A stretch of DNA of 45,116 nucleotides from assembly GCA_017481595.1 (NCBI GenBank), contig JAFUOY010000033.1:1-45116 (forward strand), in the 5' to 3' direction. The stretch is from Clostridia bacterium (lineage in GTDB: Bacteria > Bacillota > Clostridia > Oscillospirales > CAG-272). Both the position numbers and the translations under genes were made by a program. The notes beneath the pieces are model-generated. The model did not search any database. It saw nothing but the letters and a program-made list of their open reading frames with translations, and was not told where the DNA came from. Positions 32,454-40,622 of the stretch are shown piece by piece. Numbering within the stretch: position 1 is the first letter of the stretch; every line of letters begins with the position of its first letter.

Positions 32454-33116
32454 ATGGGAAAATTTATTGCAATTGACGGTCTTGACGGTTCAGGTAAGGG
32501 CACGCAGACAGACATCCTCGTTGAAAGATTGAAAAAGGAAAACAAAAAGGTACGCGTTTTGTCCTTCCCTATGTATGAAAACGATTCTTCCCTTTTTGCA
32601 AGAATGTACCTTGACGGTAAATTCGGCAAAAATCCCTCTGATACAAATGCATACGCCGCCTCAATGTTCTTTGCTTCGGACAGGTATATAAGCTACAGGA
32701 CCGATTGGATAAAGGATATTCTTGACCCCGATACCTACGTTATCGCCAACAGATATACCTCCGCAAACGCGGTGCATCAGTTGTCCAAGCTGCCTTACGA
32801 GGAGTGGGAAGGCTTTCTTAACTGGCTTTGGGACTTTGAATTTTCAAAGCTTGGCTTACCCGAGCCCGATGCTACCGTATATCTTGAGGTACATCCCGAC
32901 GTTTCCTTATCGCTTGTCAAGTCAAGAAGTGAGGAAACGGGAAGAAAGATAGACATCCACGAGGGAGACCGCGAATATATGTTCAAATGCTATGATGCGG
33001 CGCTCTACTCCAGCAAGGCGCTTAATTGGATACAGATAAGCTGCTGTAAGGATGGCGCCCTCCGTACCCGTGAGGACGTTGCCGCAGAAATTTACGAAAA
33101 AATATCAAAAATATAA
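32454..33116 (+). CDS. tmk: Thymidylate kinase-like dNMP kinase
   Basis: 220 residues. The P-loop is GLDGSGKGTQ, FPMYE follows at about 40, DRYIS gives the DR[YH] motif near 77, and a basic lid region SRSEETGRK lies at about 160. This is the dTMP kinase pattern, which makes dTDP from dTMP and ATP. The P-loop residue after lysine is glycine, as in adenylate kinases, where typical Tmk has threonine; related clostridial enzymes may share this. It is 9 bases after ftsK and starts a run of four tightly packed genes. Other deoxynucleoside monophosphates could also be substrates. Confidence 0.86.
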   Translation: MGKFIAIDGLDGSGKGTQTDILVERLKKENKKVRVLSFPMYENDSSLFARMYLDGKFGKNPSDTNAYAASMFFASDRYISYRTDWIKDILDPDTYVIANRYTSANAVHQLSKLPYEEWEGFLNWLWDFEFSKLGLPEPDATVYLEVHPDVSLSLVKSRSEETGRKIDIHEGDREYMFKCYDAALYSSKALNWIQISCCKDGALRTREDVAAEIYEKISKI

Positions 33117-33128
33117 GGAGGATGGCTT

Positions 33129-33671
33129 ATGGTTTATATGTTTTTGGCAAACGGATTTGAGGAAATTGAAGCGCTTTACACTCTTGATGTTTTAAGACGC
33201 GCGGGAATCGAAATAAAGACGGTTGGCGTTTCCTCTGAGGTAGCCACAGGCTCCCATAATATCCCCGTTATATGCGATATTACAAAGGATATGCTCCCAT
33301 TAACTGACGAGTTTGATATGATAATTCTTCCGGGAGGTATGCCCGGCTCCACAAATCTTGATAATGACCCCGTTGTTAATAAATATATTGAGCTTGCCGT
33401 AAACGGCGGTAAGCTTATATGCGCCATCTGCGCCGCTCCCTTTATCCTCGGTAAAAGAGGCATTTTAAAGGGTAAGCGCGCCACCTGCTTCCCCGGATTT
33501 GAAAAATATCTTGAGGGCGCGGAGGTTGTTGACGCAGGAGTAGTACGCGACGGAAATATCATAACGGGCAGAGCTATGGGCAGCGCCCACGAATTTGCAC
33601 TTACCATTCTTGAGGCTCTTAAGGGCAAGAAAGCTGCTGAGGAAATGAAAAAGACCATTATACTTAAGTAA
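33129..33671 (+). CDS. DJ-1/PfpI family protein (YajL-like)
   Basis: 180 residues with the DJ-1 fold hallmarks. FEEIEALYTLDVLRRAG near the start supplies the conserved glutamate; the nucleophilic elbow ICAICAAPFILG has reactive cysteine C101; a late motif GRAMGSAHEFALTILEALKG completes the pattern. Family members protect against carbonyl or oxidative damage or act on glyoxal-like compounds; the exact activity of this member cannot be read from sequence. AAGGAGG precedes the ATG, 12 bases after tmk. Confidence 0.9.
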   Translation: MVYMFLANGFEEIEALYTLDVLRRAGIEIKTVGVSSEVATGSHNIPVICDITKDMLPLTDEFDMIILPGGMPGSTNLDNDPVVNKYIELAVNGGKLICAICAAPFILGKRGILKGKRATCFPGFEKYLEGAEVVDAGVVRDGNIITGRAMGSAHEFALTILEALKGKKAAEEMKKTIILK

Positions 33672-33683
33672 GGAGATGACATC

Positions 33684-34292
33684 TTGACACCTATGAAAAA
33701 AATCAAGGACGAGATAAGGAAGGAATTTTCCGCCAGACGTGATGCTCTCCCCGAGGCTGACCGCATTGAAAAAAGTGAAAAAATATGCTCCATAGCCAAG
33801 GAGCTTGTAAGCTTTCGTCACGCGGAGGTAATACTTCTCTACTCCCCTATCAAATCTGAAATAGACGTTCTTCCCATTGCAGAATATGCCTTAAGTAAGG
33901 GAAAAGCCATTGCCTTTCCAAGATGTAATACTGAGGACAGGACTATGAAATTCCATTTCGTTACCTCCCTTGATCAGCTTAAGGAGGGTGCTTACGGTAT
34001 TAAGGAGCCTACTGAGGATGCTCCCGTTTACGATCCCCTGGAGGAAAAAAGAGTTGCCGTATGCTACGTTCCCGGTCTTACCTTTGACGTTTACGGATAC
34101 AGGCTTGGCTACGGAAAGGGCTACTACGATAAATTTATGCATATCTTTAACGGCTGCTCCATCGGTATTATCCACAGCGACTTTATCGTAAAGAGCTTAC
34201 CCAAGGGTAAATATGACTGTCACTGTGACGTTTTGCTTACGGAAAAGGGAGCTAAATGCATAAAGGTGGAAAAGTCCGCATCGAGATTTTAA
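33684..34292 (+). CDS. fau: 5-formyltetrahydrofolate cyclo-ligase
   Basis: 202 residues from a TTG at 33684. AGGAG lies 8 bases upstream; the next ATG, 9 bases further on, would be too far from it. The N-terminal KDEIRKEFSARRDAL, the SPIKSEIDV segment and the signature VPGLTFDVYGYRLGYGKGYYDKFM identify the family. It uses ATP to turn 5-formyl-THF into 5,10-methenyl-THF, rescuing an inhibitory folate. Last gene of the ftsK-tmk-DJ-1 operon, with a terminator after it. Confidence 0.94.
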   Translation: MTPMKKIKDEIRKEFSARRDALPEADRIEKSEKICSIAKELVSFRHAEVILLYSPIKSEIDVLPIAEYALSKGKAIAFPRCNTEDRTMKFHFVTSLDQLKEGAYGIKEPTEDAPVYDPLEEKRVAVCYVPGLTFDVYGYRLGYGKGYYDKFMHIFNGCSIGIIHSDFIVKSLPKGKYDCHCDVLLTEKGAKCIKVEKSASRF

Positions 34293-34317
34293 CTACATTT
34301 ATTAAATACATATGATT

Positions 34318-34350
34318 ACAGGGAATTCCGCACGGATTCCCTGTTTTTAT
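34318..34350 (+). terminator. Terminator after the folate cyclo-ligase gene
   Basis: ACAGGGAAT (34318-34326) pairs with ATTCCCTGT (34337-34345), with a further CCG/CGG pair inside, followed by TTTTTATTTT. It lies 26 bases after the stop. Confidence 0.88.
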
Positions 34351-34410
34351 TTTCGGGCATAAAACCCACTTATATAATAGGTTGAAGCGAAGAAGGTTTT
34401 ACGTCAATAA

Positions 34411-34578
34411 GCCTTCACCTTGAGGGTGAACGAAGGCAAATCAACACGGTGTGTTAATTTGTCGAGTGTGTAACCAAAGCAAGGAGCGTCGAAGCCACGT
34501 GTATCGAGGCGCGCGAGGCGACTATGTTTTGGGAAGGGCAAGCCTACTTAGGTGACACCTTCCCCTCAAGGTGAAGGC
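34411..34578 (+). repeat. 168-bp inverted-repeat element, copy D
   Basis: Perfect 16-bp terminal inverted repeats (GCCTTCACCTTGAGGG at 34411-34426 and its complement at 34563-34578) enclose a middle that matches a module inside copy A. Shared blocks include GTGAACGAA, AAGGAG[CT]GTCGAAGCC, ATCGAGGC, CGCGAG and CGACT[AG]TGTTTT[AG]GGAAG. The shared part spans 34426-34536 here and 14784-14894 (opposite strand) in copy A. It looks like a non-coding MITE-like element. The 34351-34730 gap holds nothing else that I can support. Confidence 0.75.
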
Positions 34579-34730
34579 AAAAAGTACAAGTGTTTACGAT
34601 TATCAAGAATAATTAAGGATATGCCCGAAAATTTTTATTGAGATTAAGTGAGATAAAATGAGATAAAACGAGAATAATCGAGAACGCACCGCAAATTATC
34701 AAAATGGGCAAAAAAATTTTAAAAAAGCTC

Positions 34731-34759
34731 TTGACAGACCGAGGGGTGCGTGATATAAT
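34731..34759 (+). promoter_or_regulatory. Consensus promoter of rplM-rpsI
   Basis: TTGACA (34731-34736), 17-base spacer, TATAAT (34754-34759): a perfect sigma-A promoter, typical of ribosomal genes. Confidence 0.9.
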
Positions 34760-34765
34760 GGTTGA

Positions 34766-34810
34766 GCAAATAAAGAAGCGGGTGTTCCCGTACATCTAAC
34801 TTATTGGAGG
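34766..34810 (+). promoter_or_regulatory. Possible L13 autoregulatory leader
   Basis: The roughly 50-base leader contains AAGAAGCGGGTGTTCCCGTACA with a GCGGG/CCCGT hairpin just before the rplM ribosome site. Firmicutes are known to have an L13 leader RNA in this place. I match only its general location and hairpin, not the full consensus. Confidence 0.4.
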
Positions 34811-34818
34811 AATTTAAA

Positions 34819-35247
34819 ATGTCAACATTTATGGCTAACAACACCATTGAACGTAAATGGTATGTTATTGACGCTGCAAACAAGCCTCTTGGTAAGACAG
34901 CAGTTGCTGCTGCTAACATTTTGAGAGGTAAGCACCGTCCCGAATTCACACCTCACGCTGACTGTGGTGAATTCGTAATCATCGTAAACGCTGGTAAGGC
35001 TGTACTCACAGGCAAGAAGCTTGAGCAGAAGTACTACCGCCGTCACTCCGGCTACATCGGTGGTCTTAAGGAAGTTCAGTACAAGACTCTTATGGCTACA
35101 AAGCCTGAGCTTGCTATGCAGCTCGCAGTTAAGGGTATGCTTCCCCACAACAAGATCGGCGACAAGTCCATCACAAGACTTAAGGTTTACGCAGGTGCAG
35201 AGCACAAGCAGCAGGCTCAGCAGCCCGTAGCTTATCCCGCTGAATAA
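34819..35247 (+). CDS. rplM: 50S ribosomal protein L13
   Basis: 142 residues from the ATG at 34819, which has GGAGG at the right distance; the earlier TTG would overlap that site. Recognised by the [19 protein letters not shown] start, [24 protein letters not shown] and the [20 protein letters not shown] region. An early 23S-binding assembly protein, paired with rpsI as usual. Confidence 0.98.
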   Translation: MSTFMANNTIERKWYVIDAANKPLGKTAVAAANILRGKHRPEFTPHADCGEFVIIVNAGKAVLTGKKLEQKYYRRHSGYIGGLKEVQYKTLMATKPELAMQLAVKGMLPHNKIGDKSITRLKVYAGAEHKQQAQQPVAYPAE

Positions 35248-35267
35248 TCGAAAGGAGATAATACACA

Positions 35268-35669
35268 ATGTATCAGAGTGCAAAGCCGTATTTCTACGGC
35301 ACAGGCAGAAGAAAGAAATCCATTGCTCGTGTACGCATTGTTCCCGGTACCGGCAATATCACTGTCAACGGCAAGTCCATTGACGAATATTTTGGTCTTG
35401 AAACTCTCAAGCTCATCATCAATCAGCCTTTCGGCGCAACTGCAACTGAAGGTAAGTTCGACATCATCGCTAACGTTAAGGGCGGCGGACTTTCCGGTCA
35501 GGCAGGTGCTATCCGTCACGGTCTTTCCAGAGCTCTTCTTCAGGCTGACGAAACCTATCGTCCGGCTCTCAAGAAGGCCGGCTTCCTCACTCGTGACCCG
35601 AGAATGAAGGAAAGAAAGAAGTACGGTCTCAAAGCCGCACGTCGTGCAAGCCAGTTCTCAAAGAGATAA
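35268..35669 (+). CDS. rpsI: 30S ribosomal protein S9
   Basis: 133 residues. [21 protein letters not shown] at the start and the basic tail [25 protein letters not shown] are diagnostic; the last residues reach toward the P-site tRNA. 20 bases after rplM, with AAAGGAG. Confidence 0.98.
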   Translation: MYQSAKPYFYGTGRRKKSIARVRIVPGTGNITVNGKSIDEYFGLETLKLIINQPFGATATEGKFDIIANVKGGGLSGQAGAIRHGLSRALLQADETYRPALKKAGFLTRDPRMKERKKYGLKAARRASQFSKR

Positions 35670-35698
35670 TCTGTCCCGAATGGGATTTATCGAAAATT

Positions 35699-35730
35699 AC
35701 AGCACTCGTTTTTTCGCGGGTGCTGTTCTT
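35699..35730 (+). terminator. Terminator after rpsI
   Basis: ACAGCACTCG (35699-35708) pairs with CGGGTGCTGT (35717-35726), including one T-G pair, followed by TCTTTTAT. It is the last piece of the housekeeping part before the accessory island. Confidence 0.8.
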
Positions 35731-35809
35731 TTATATATTCAATATCAATCTTCGGTGAATATGGAACAACCCCGGAACCATTACGGCTTCGGGGATGTTG
35801 TTATCTTGC

Positions 35810-36637
35810 CTATCTATTGCGTTTTCGGTAACTGCCGGAGCTCTCACCGGTGATCTTTTTGAATACTCGGCAAAAGCTTTTTAAATCTGAAAAACCTGCG
35901 TTCAAGGCGATTTCTTCAACGGATGCAGTACTGTTTTTGAGGTGCATACAGGCAATTTCGATTCTGTGTCTGTTCAGTACACTGTGAAAGGTTTCGCCGG
36001 TGATTTCTTTGAAAATCTTGCAGAAGCTGCTTTTGCTGTATCCGCATTCTGCGCTGACACTTTCTATATCGAGCGGCTCCGAATATCGGTTATATATAAT
36101 TTCAATCGCCTTCTCGATTTTTACGATGTTGTGATGTTGAAACGGTCCGGCTTGTATCAGCTTTTTATCATAAAGCAATTGAAGAAGTACAGAGCTGATT
36201 TTATATAAATTTCCTTTTATAACCAGGTTGTGAAACTCCGGACGCCTTACATACATATCTGCGATTTCTTCAAAAAGATTACGCAGTTGTTTATAAGATT
36301 TCTCGGAAGAATTTTTGAGATTTAAAAATACCCTTTTCGATTTCAAATTCACGAAACCGTTGAAATAATCTCCGAGAAGGGCAGGACCTAACTCCACTGT
36401 CACACTTGTGGATGGTCTATTGTCAGAGGCTATAATCTCATGGGCAACCGTCGGTGAAATAAGCACAAAATCACCTTCTTTTATATGGTGCTTCTCATTA
36501 TCAACGATGATACTGTAGAAACCGCGCAGACAGTAACTTAATTCCACTTCGGGATGTCTGTGCAGTTCGAAGCTTTTAACGGTGCAGGCTGATACAAAAT
36601 ATGACTCATTCCCAAGTAATAATTTTTGGTAAATCAA
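35810..36637 (-). CDS. AraC-family transcriptional regulator with cupin sensor domain
   Basis: 275 residues, starting at TTG (36637) 8 bases after AGGAGG. The N-terminal cupin-like domain (about 1-130) contains ELHRHPEVELSYCLRGFYSI and IKEGDFVLISPTVAHEI, which fit sugar-binding AraC regulators. The C-terminal pair of helix-turn-helices (about 175-275) contains SKSSFCKIFKEITGETF and VEEIALNAGFSDLKSFCRVFKKITGES. Divergent from the ceramidase-like gene with 172 bases between, so it probably controls that gene and the island. Its own promoter is TTGCAA-17-TATAAT at 36661-36689. Confidence 0.92.
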   Translation of the reverse strand: MIYQKLLLGNESYFVSACTVKSFELHRHPEVELSYCLRGFYSIIVDNEKHHIKEGDFVLISPTVAHEIIASDNRPSTSVTVELGPALLGDYFNGFVNLKSKRVFLNLKNSSEKSYKQLRNLFEEIADMYVRRPEFHNLVIKGNLYKISSVLLQLLYDKKLIQAGPFQHHNIVKIEKAIEIIYNRYSEPLDIESVSAECGYSKSSFCKIFKEITGETFHSVLNRHRIEIACMHLKNSTASVEEIALNAGFSDLKSFCRVFKKITGESSGSYRKRNR

Positions 36638-36660
36638 TCGAATCGCCTCCTTCTATGAGC

Positions 36661-36689
36661 ATTATAACATACAATAAATTCTTTTGCAA
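36661..36689 (-). promoter_or_regulatory. Promoter of the AraC-family regulator gene
   Basis: On the minus strand TTGCAA (36684-36689), 17-base spacer, TATAAT (36661-36666), with AGGAGG directly downstream. Confidence 0.75.
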
Positions 36690-36731
36690 TACCTATGAGA
36701 ATTTTTGCGAAGTTTTAGATAAATATTGCTA

Positions 36732-36760
36732 TTTACACTTGCTTTCAAAAGTGATATACT
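36732..36760 (+). promoter_or_regulatory. Promoter of the ceramidase-like gene with overlapping inverted repeat
   Basis: TTTACA (36732-36737), 17-base spacer, TATACT (36755-36760). CACTT...AAGTG (36736-36740 and 36749-36753) forms an inverted repeat inside the spacer, a possible operator. The divergent AraC regulator is the obvious candidate to bind nearby. Confidence 0.65.
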
Positions 36761-36809
36761 GAACATATACGGTGAAATAACTTATAAAAACATAAAAAGG
36801 AGAACACAG

Positions 36810-38102
36810 ATGGAAAAGTTATATCTCGGAGTTGCAAGAAAGGTTATCACTCCCGAAATAGGCGGTCAGCTTTTCGGTTACAAGCCCGACATTTTTTCGG
36901 AGTCGATTGAAGATGATCTCACGGCGACAGCATTTTATTTTAAGCAGGGTGACAAGCAGGCGCTTATGATAAGCGTTACTGTTTGCTCTATCAAAACCGA
37001 GCTTGCAGAGTCGATTGCACAGACTATAGAAGAAAAATTCGGCATAAAGAAAGAGAATTGCCTCATCAGTGCGACACATACACATTCCGGCCCTAACACC
37101 GCAGGAATGACCGGCTGGGGGGATGTTGACACAAAATACTGCAATGACATTTTTGTTCCGCAGATTTTGGCAGCGGTCGGTGAGGCTGTTTCAAAAACTG
37201 AAGCGGTGACAGTCGGTATAGCACACGGTGAAAGCTATGTCGGCATAAACAGACGTCAGCTTCTCGCGGATAACCGTCTTATTTTAGGTCAGAACAAACG
37301 CGGCTGTTTTAACCCCTTGATGACTGTGGTTTCATTCAGAAACGATGAGAAAAAGGTTATTGCAAACATGATACATTACGGTGCACACGGTACTGCTGCC
37401 GGTATGAATCATGAGATCACACGTGACTGGTCGGGTATAATGACAGATACGCTTGAGGGATTAAGTGGCGGAATCACTGCATTTTTCAACGGTACGGAGG
37501 GTGACGTCGGTCCAAGACTTTCGAACGGCGGAACCACAGGTAATATGAAGCTTGTACACGAAACCGGCGGTGTTGCGGCACGCGATGCTGTTAAGATTTA
37601 TAACACCATATACGATTACCGCGAAGCAGAGCTTATTGTGTCCGCGCAGGATATTAAGATTCCGCTCAAAAAACGAATGACCAAGGAAGAAGCAACGGCA
37701 CTTTTGGAGATGCACAAGGATGCACGTATCAGCAAATTTGCTTTGATGAAAAAGCATTCCGAGGACGTGCTTAAGTCTTACGAGGATGGTTTTATCGACG
37801 AGGAGTTTATGAGCGTTCCGCAGACGGTTATCGGCTTTAATAAGCTTTTGTTTGTGGGATTCCCGTTTGAACTCTTTTCGGAGATCGGTATGCGTATTGA
37901 TGACGAGGTTAAAGATGCGTGCGTTCTGTCGCTTTCAAATGCGAATGGCAGTGAGGGTTATTTCGTAACCGAGGATGCGATCTGCCGCTCAGGATATGAG
38001 GTTGATATGTATCTTCATATTCATCTCCAGCAATACGAAGACAATGCGGATTTCAGTCTCATGACGGAGACGCTTTCTCATATCGAAAAAATAATCGGAT
38101 AA
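36810..38102 (+). CDS. Neutral ceramidase-like hydrolase (cytosolic)
   Basis: 430 residues from the ATG at 36810 with AAGGAG upstream. Family marks are YLGVARKVITPEIGG at the start, LISATHTHSGPNTAGM (zinc-binding histidines), NMIHYGAHGTAAGMNHEITRDWSG and FFNGTEGDVGPR. This matches the catalytic N-terminal domain of neutral/alkaline ceramidase-type proteins. There is no signal peptide and no C-terminal Ig-like domain, so it is a short, probably cytosolic version. Such bacterial relatives near sugar genes may hydrolyse amide- or ester-linked sugar derivatives and not ceramide; that is inference. It has its own promoter and terminator. Confidence 0.8.
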   Translation: MEKLYLGVARKVITPEIGGQLFGYKPDIFSESIEDDLTATAFYFKQGDKQALMISVTVCSIKTELAESIAQTIEEKFGIKKENCLISATHTHSGPNTAGMTGWGDVDTKYCNDIFVPQILAAVGEAVSKTEAVTVGIAHGESYVGINRRQLLADNRLILGQNKRGCFNPLMTVVSFRNDEKKVIANMIHYGAHGTAAGMNHEITRDWSGIMTDTLEGLSGGITAFFNGTEGDVGPRLSNGGTTGNMKLVHETGGVAARDAVKIYNTIYDYREAELIVSAQDIKIPLKKRMTKEEATALLEMHKDARISKFALMKKHSEDVLKSYEDGFIDEEFMSVPQTVIGFNKLLFVGFPFELFSEIGMRIDDEVKDACVLSLSNANGSEGYFVTEDAICRSGYEVDMYLHIHLQQYEDNADFSLMTETLSHIEKIIG

Positions 38103-38139
38103 GCGTTGCATTATTTAACTTAATAAACATTGATTTTTT

Positions 38140-38170
38140 CCCGAAGCTGTTAAGGTTTCGGGGTTTTTTA
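38140..38170 (+). terminator. Terminator after the ceramidase-like gene
   Basis: CCCGAA (38140-38145) pairs with TTCGGG (38157-38162) around an 11-base loop, followed by GTTTTTT. The next gene therefore has a separate promoter; TATAAT and an ATGATATCAT palindrome lie just before it (about 38256-38275). Confidence 0.65.
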
Positions 38171-38299
38171 TTGCCTTTGAATATATAATTAATGAAACTT
38201 TTCGGAAAACATTGCCAGAAACAAAAAGCAAATTTCTTATTGCGTCCTTTTGGCATTTTATGATATCATTATAATACAAACACAGCAAGGAGAATGATC

Positions 38300-39988
38300 A
38301 TGCTTATCACCGACAAGGAAAAGTTAAAGGAATACAGCTCGGGACACCGTGTCTGGCAGGGAATCCCCGGTATCGCGAGAACAGATAAAGGACGTATTTT
38401 TGTTTCATTTTATTCGGGAAGCACAACCGAAACCTACGGTAATTTTGCCGCTGTTATCAAGAGCGACGACGAGACGAATTTCAGTGAGCCTGTGGTCGTT
38501 GCAATGAAGGATGGGAAATTCCGCTGTTTTGATCCCGTACTCTGGATAGATCCGCTGAAACGCTTGTGGTTTATCTGGAACGTCATGCCGGGCGAGGAGG
38601 TCATGGCATCGATCTGTGACGATCCCGATGCGGATGTACTTTCATGGGGAGCACCTTTTTATATCGGTCGCGGCATTATGATGAATAAACCGCTTGTTTT
38701 AACCAGCGGAGAATGGCTTTTCCCGATAGCTGTATGGAAGCTCAAAATTTATGAGGCCTTACGAAGCTGTGCATATGCGCCAGATGAAACTCCCGGTTCT
38801 TTTGTTTATAAGACCTCGGATAACGGTAAGAATTTCATAAAGCTCGGTTATGCGGATATACGCGACCGTTCCTTTGATGAACATATGCTCATAGAGCTTG
38901 AAACCGGAATAATCGAGATGCTTGTCAGAACCAAGTACGGTATTGCGGCGACATATTCCTACGATCGCGGTAAAAACTGGAGTCGCGGAGAGGACAGTAA
39001 GCTTGGCGGTCCGAACTCTCGTTTCTTTATTAAAAAACTCAGATCAGGACGTGTTTTGCTTATAAATCACCATAATTACACGGGACGAAACAATCTCACC
39101 GCATTGCTTTCGGAGGACGACGGTAAGACCTTCCCGTATACGCTGCTTCTCGATGAGCGAGAGAACGTTTCTTATCCCGACGCAATGGAGGGCGATGACG
39201 GATATATCTATATCGTTTATGACAGAGAGCGTGGCTTTGGAAAATATTCTCTTGAAGAAGCATATGCCTGCGCAAGAGAGGTTCTTATCGCCAAGATCAG
39301 CGAGGATGATATTCTGAAGGGCGAGCTTCAAAGTAAGGACAGCTTTTTAAAGCGAGTTGCCTGCAAATTGGGTGAGCTTGGTGAAGGTGTAGCCGATCCT
39401 TATATCGGAAGCAAGATTGACGACCAGAGACTTGCGGAGGAGCTCATAGAAGGTGACGTCGGAGGTATTATTGATAAGGTGTTCGAGCGTTATCCGAGAA
39501 ACTGCATTAATTTAGAAAACGTTGATGCCAAGCAGATGGATAAGCTTATTGACCGCTTTAACGATTCGGGATGTAAGGATGTTCAGCTGCTTGCACAGAT
39601 TATCGAGCTTGTTCGTTTGTCTCCGATGAAGAATAACGATTTCCCGGTTATCGAGGCTGCTAAAAATTACATAACCGATAACCTTGTCAGAGATTTTTCC
39701 ATAAACGAAATTGCGGATCATCTTCACGTCAGCGTTTATTATCTTTCACATCTCTTTAAATCGGTGACGGGTACTACCATCCTCGAATACCGCAATGAGC
39801 TCCGTTTCACTCAGGCGAAGCTTATGCTTATTCAGACTGATATGGATATTACATATATCGCAGAGCAGACCGGCTTCGGAAGTGCCGCTTATTTCACGTC
39901 ACTCTTTTCAAAAGCAGAAAAGATCCCGCCCTCGGAATACAGAAAATATCACAGAGGAGTTTATAATGATGAGAAAAAATGTGATTGA
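38300..39988 (+). CDS. Sialidase-fold (BNR) protein fused to an AraC-type DNA-binding domain
   Basis: 562 residues from the ATG at 38300, which lies 7 bases after AAGGAG; an ATG 6 bases earlier is too close to it. Residues about 1-350 look like a six-bladed sialidase-type propeller, with Asp-box-like motifs TSDNGKNF, SYDRGKNW and SEDDGKTF and an N-terminal GIARTDKGRIFVSFYSGS. Residues about 455-555 form a typical AraC pair of helix-turn-helices (SINEIADHLHVSVYYLSHLFKSVTG, DITYIAEQTGFGSAAYFTSLFSK). There is no signal peptide. It may bind a glycan breakdown product with the propeller and regulate the operon, or be an enzyme that also regulates. First gene of the aldolase/kinase operon. Confidence 0.85.
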   Translation: MLITDKEKLKEYSSGHRVWQGIPGIARTDKGRIFVSFYSGSTTETYGNFAAVIKSDDETNFSEPVVVAMKDGKFRCFDPVLWIDPLKRLWFIWNVMPGEEVMASICDDPDADVLSWGAPFYIGRGIMMNKPLVLTSGEWLFPIAVWKLKIYEALRSCAYAPDETPGSFVYKTSDNGKNFIKLGYADIRDRSFDEHMLIELETGIIEMLVRTKYGIAATYSYDRGKNWSRGEDSKLGGPNSRFFIKKLRSGRVLLINHHNYTGRNNLTALLSEDDGKTFPYTLLLDERENVSYPDAMEGDDGYIYIVYDRERGFGKYSLEEAYACAREVLIAKISEDDILKGELQSKDSFLKRVACKLGELGEGVADPYIGSKIDDQRLAEELIEGDVGGIIDKVFERYPRNCINLENVDAKQMDKLIDRFNDSGCKDVQLLAQIIELVRLSPMKNNDFPVIEAAKNYITDNLVRDFSINEIADHLHVSVYYLSHLFKSVTGTTILEYRNELRFTQAKLMLIQTDMDITYIAEQTGFGSAAYFTSLFSKAEKIPPSEYRKYHRGVYNDEKKCD

Positions 39989-40619
39989 TGCTGTAAACAA
40001 AGAAAAACTTATCGTCATTGTACGCGGAGTTGAGAGGGAAAAGCTTATTCCCCTTGCCGAAGCGATGTATGACGGCGGCATCAGACTCCTTGAAATTACA
40101 TATAACGCAAAAGTACCCGAAAGCGATAAGGAAACGGCGGAGAATATTAATATGCTTGTCCGTCATTTCGGTGAGCGGATGTATATCGGTGCAGGAACTG
40201 TTCTGACCGCGGAGCAGGTTAAGCTTACGGAATCGGCAGGCGGTTCATTTATTATCTCTCCGAACGTAAAGCAGTCTGTAATCGAAAAAACAAGAGAGCT
40301 GGGACTTGTTTCAATGCCCGGTGCACTGACTCCGAGTGAGATCGCCTGCGCTTATGACTACGGTGCCGATTTTGTCAAGCTTTTTCCGATAACCGAGCTT
40401 GGTGCAGGATATGTCAAGGCTGTAAGAGCACCGCTTTCGCATATTCCGATGCTTGCAGTCGGCGGCGTTGATCTTGGTAATATGAAGGATTATCTCAAGG
40501 TTGGAATTTCCGGCTTCGGCATCGGCTCGAACATTATTGATAAGAAAATGCTCGCATCAAACGATTGGGACGGTATTTGCCGTTTGGCAAGCGAGTATGT
40601 CCGTGCGGTGCAGGGGTGA
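39966..40619 (+). CDS. KDPG/KDPGal aldolase (2-dehydro-3-deoxy-6-phospho-aldonate aldolase)
   Basis: 217 residues from the ATG at 39966, which overlaps the end of the previous gene by 23 bases and has AGAGGAG upstream. It is a class I aldolase TIM barrel. IVIVRGVE near the N-terminus, E43 in LLEITYN and the Schiff-base lysine K138 in FVKLFP are present, with AVGGVDLGN and GFGIGSNII at the phosphate end. It cleaves 2-keto-3-deoxy-6-phospho-gluconate or -galactonate to pyruvate and glyceraldehyde-3-phosphate. The kinase next to it points to the galactonate form. Confidence 0.92.
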   Translation: MMRKNVIDAVNKEKLIVIVRGVEREKLIPLAEAMYDGGIRLLEITYNAKVPESDKETAENINMLVRHFGERMYIGAGTVLTAEQVKLTESAGGSFIISPNVKQSVIEKTRELGLVSMPGALTPSEIACAYDYGADFVKLFPITELGAGYVKAVRAPLSHIPMLAVGGVDLGNMKDYLKVGISGFGIGSNIIDKKMLASNDWDGICRLASEYVRAVQG

Positions 40620-40622
40620 AAT

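Noticed and set aside
14691-34578. CRISPR array or integron attC sites formed by the dispersed repeats
   Set aside because: The copies are kilobases apart, of differing length and strand, with no regular spacers, no cas or integrase gene and no attC core sites.
34613-34795. 60-residue minus-strand frame before rplM
   Set aside because: It covers the consensus rplM promoter on the other strand, starts without a ribosome site and resembles no protein.
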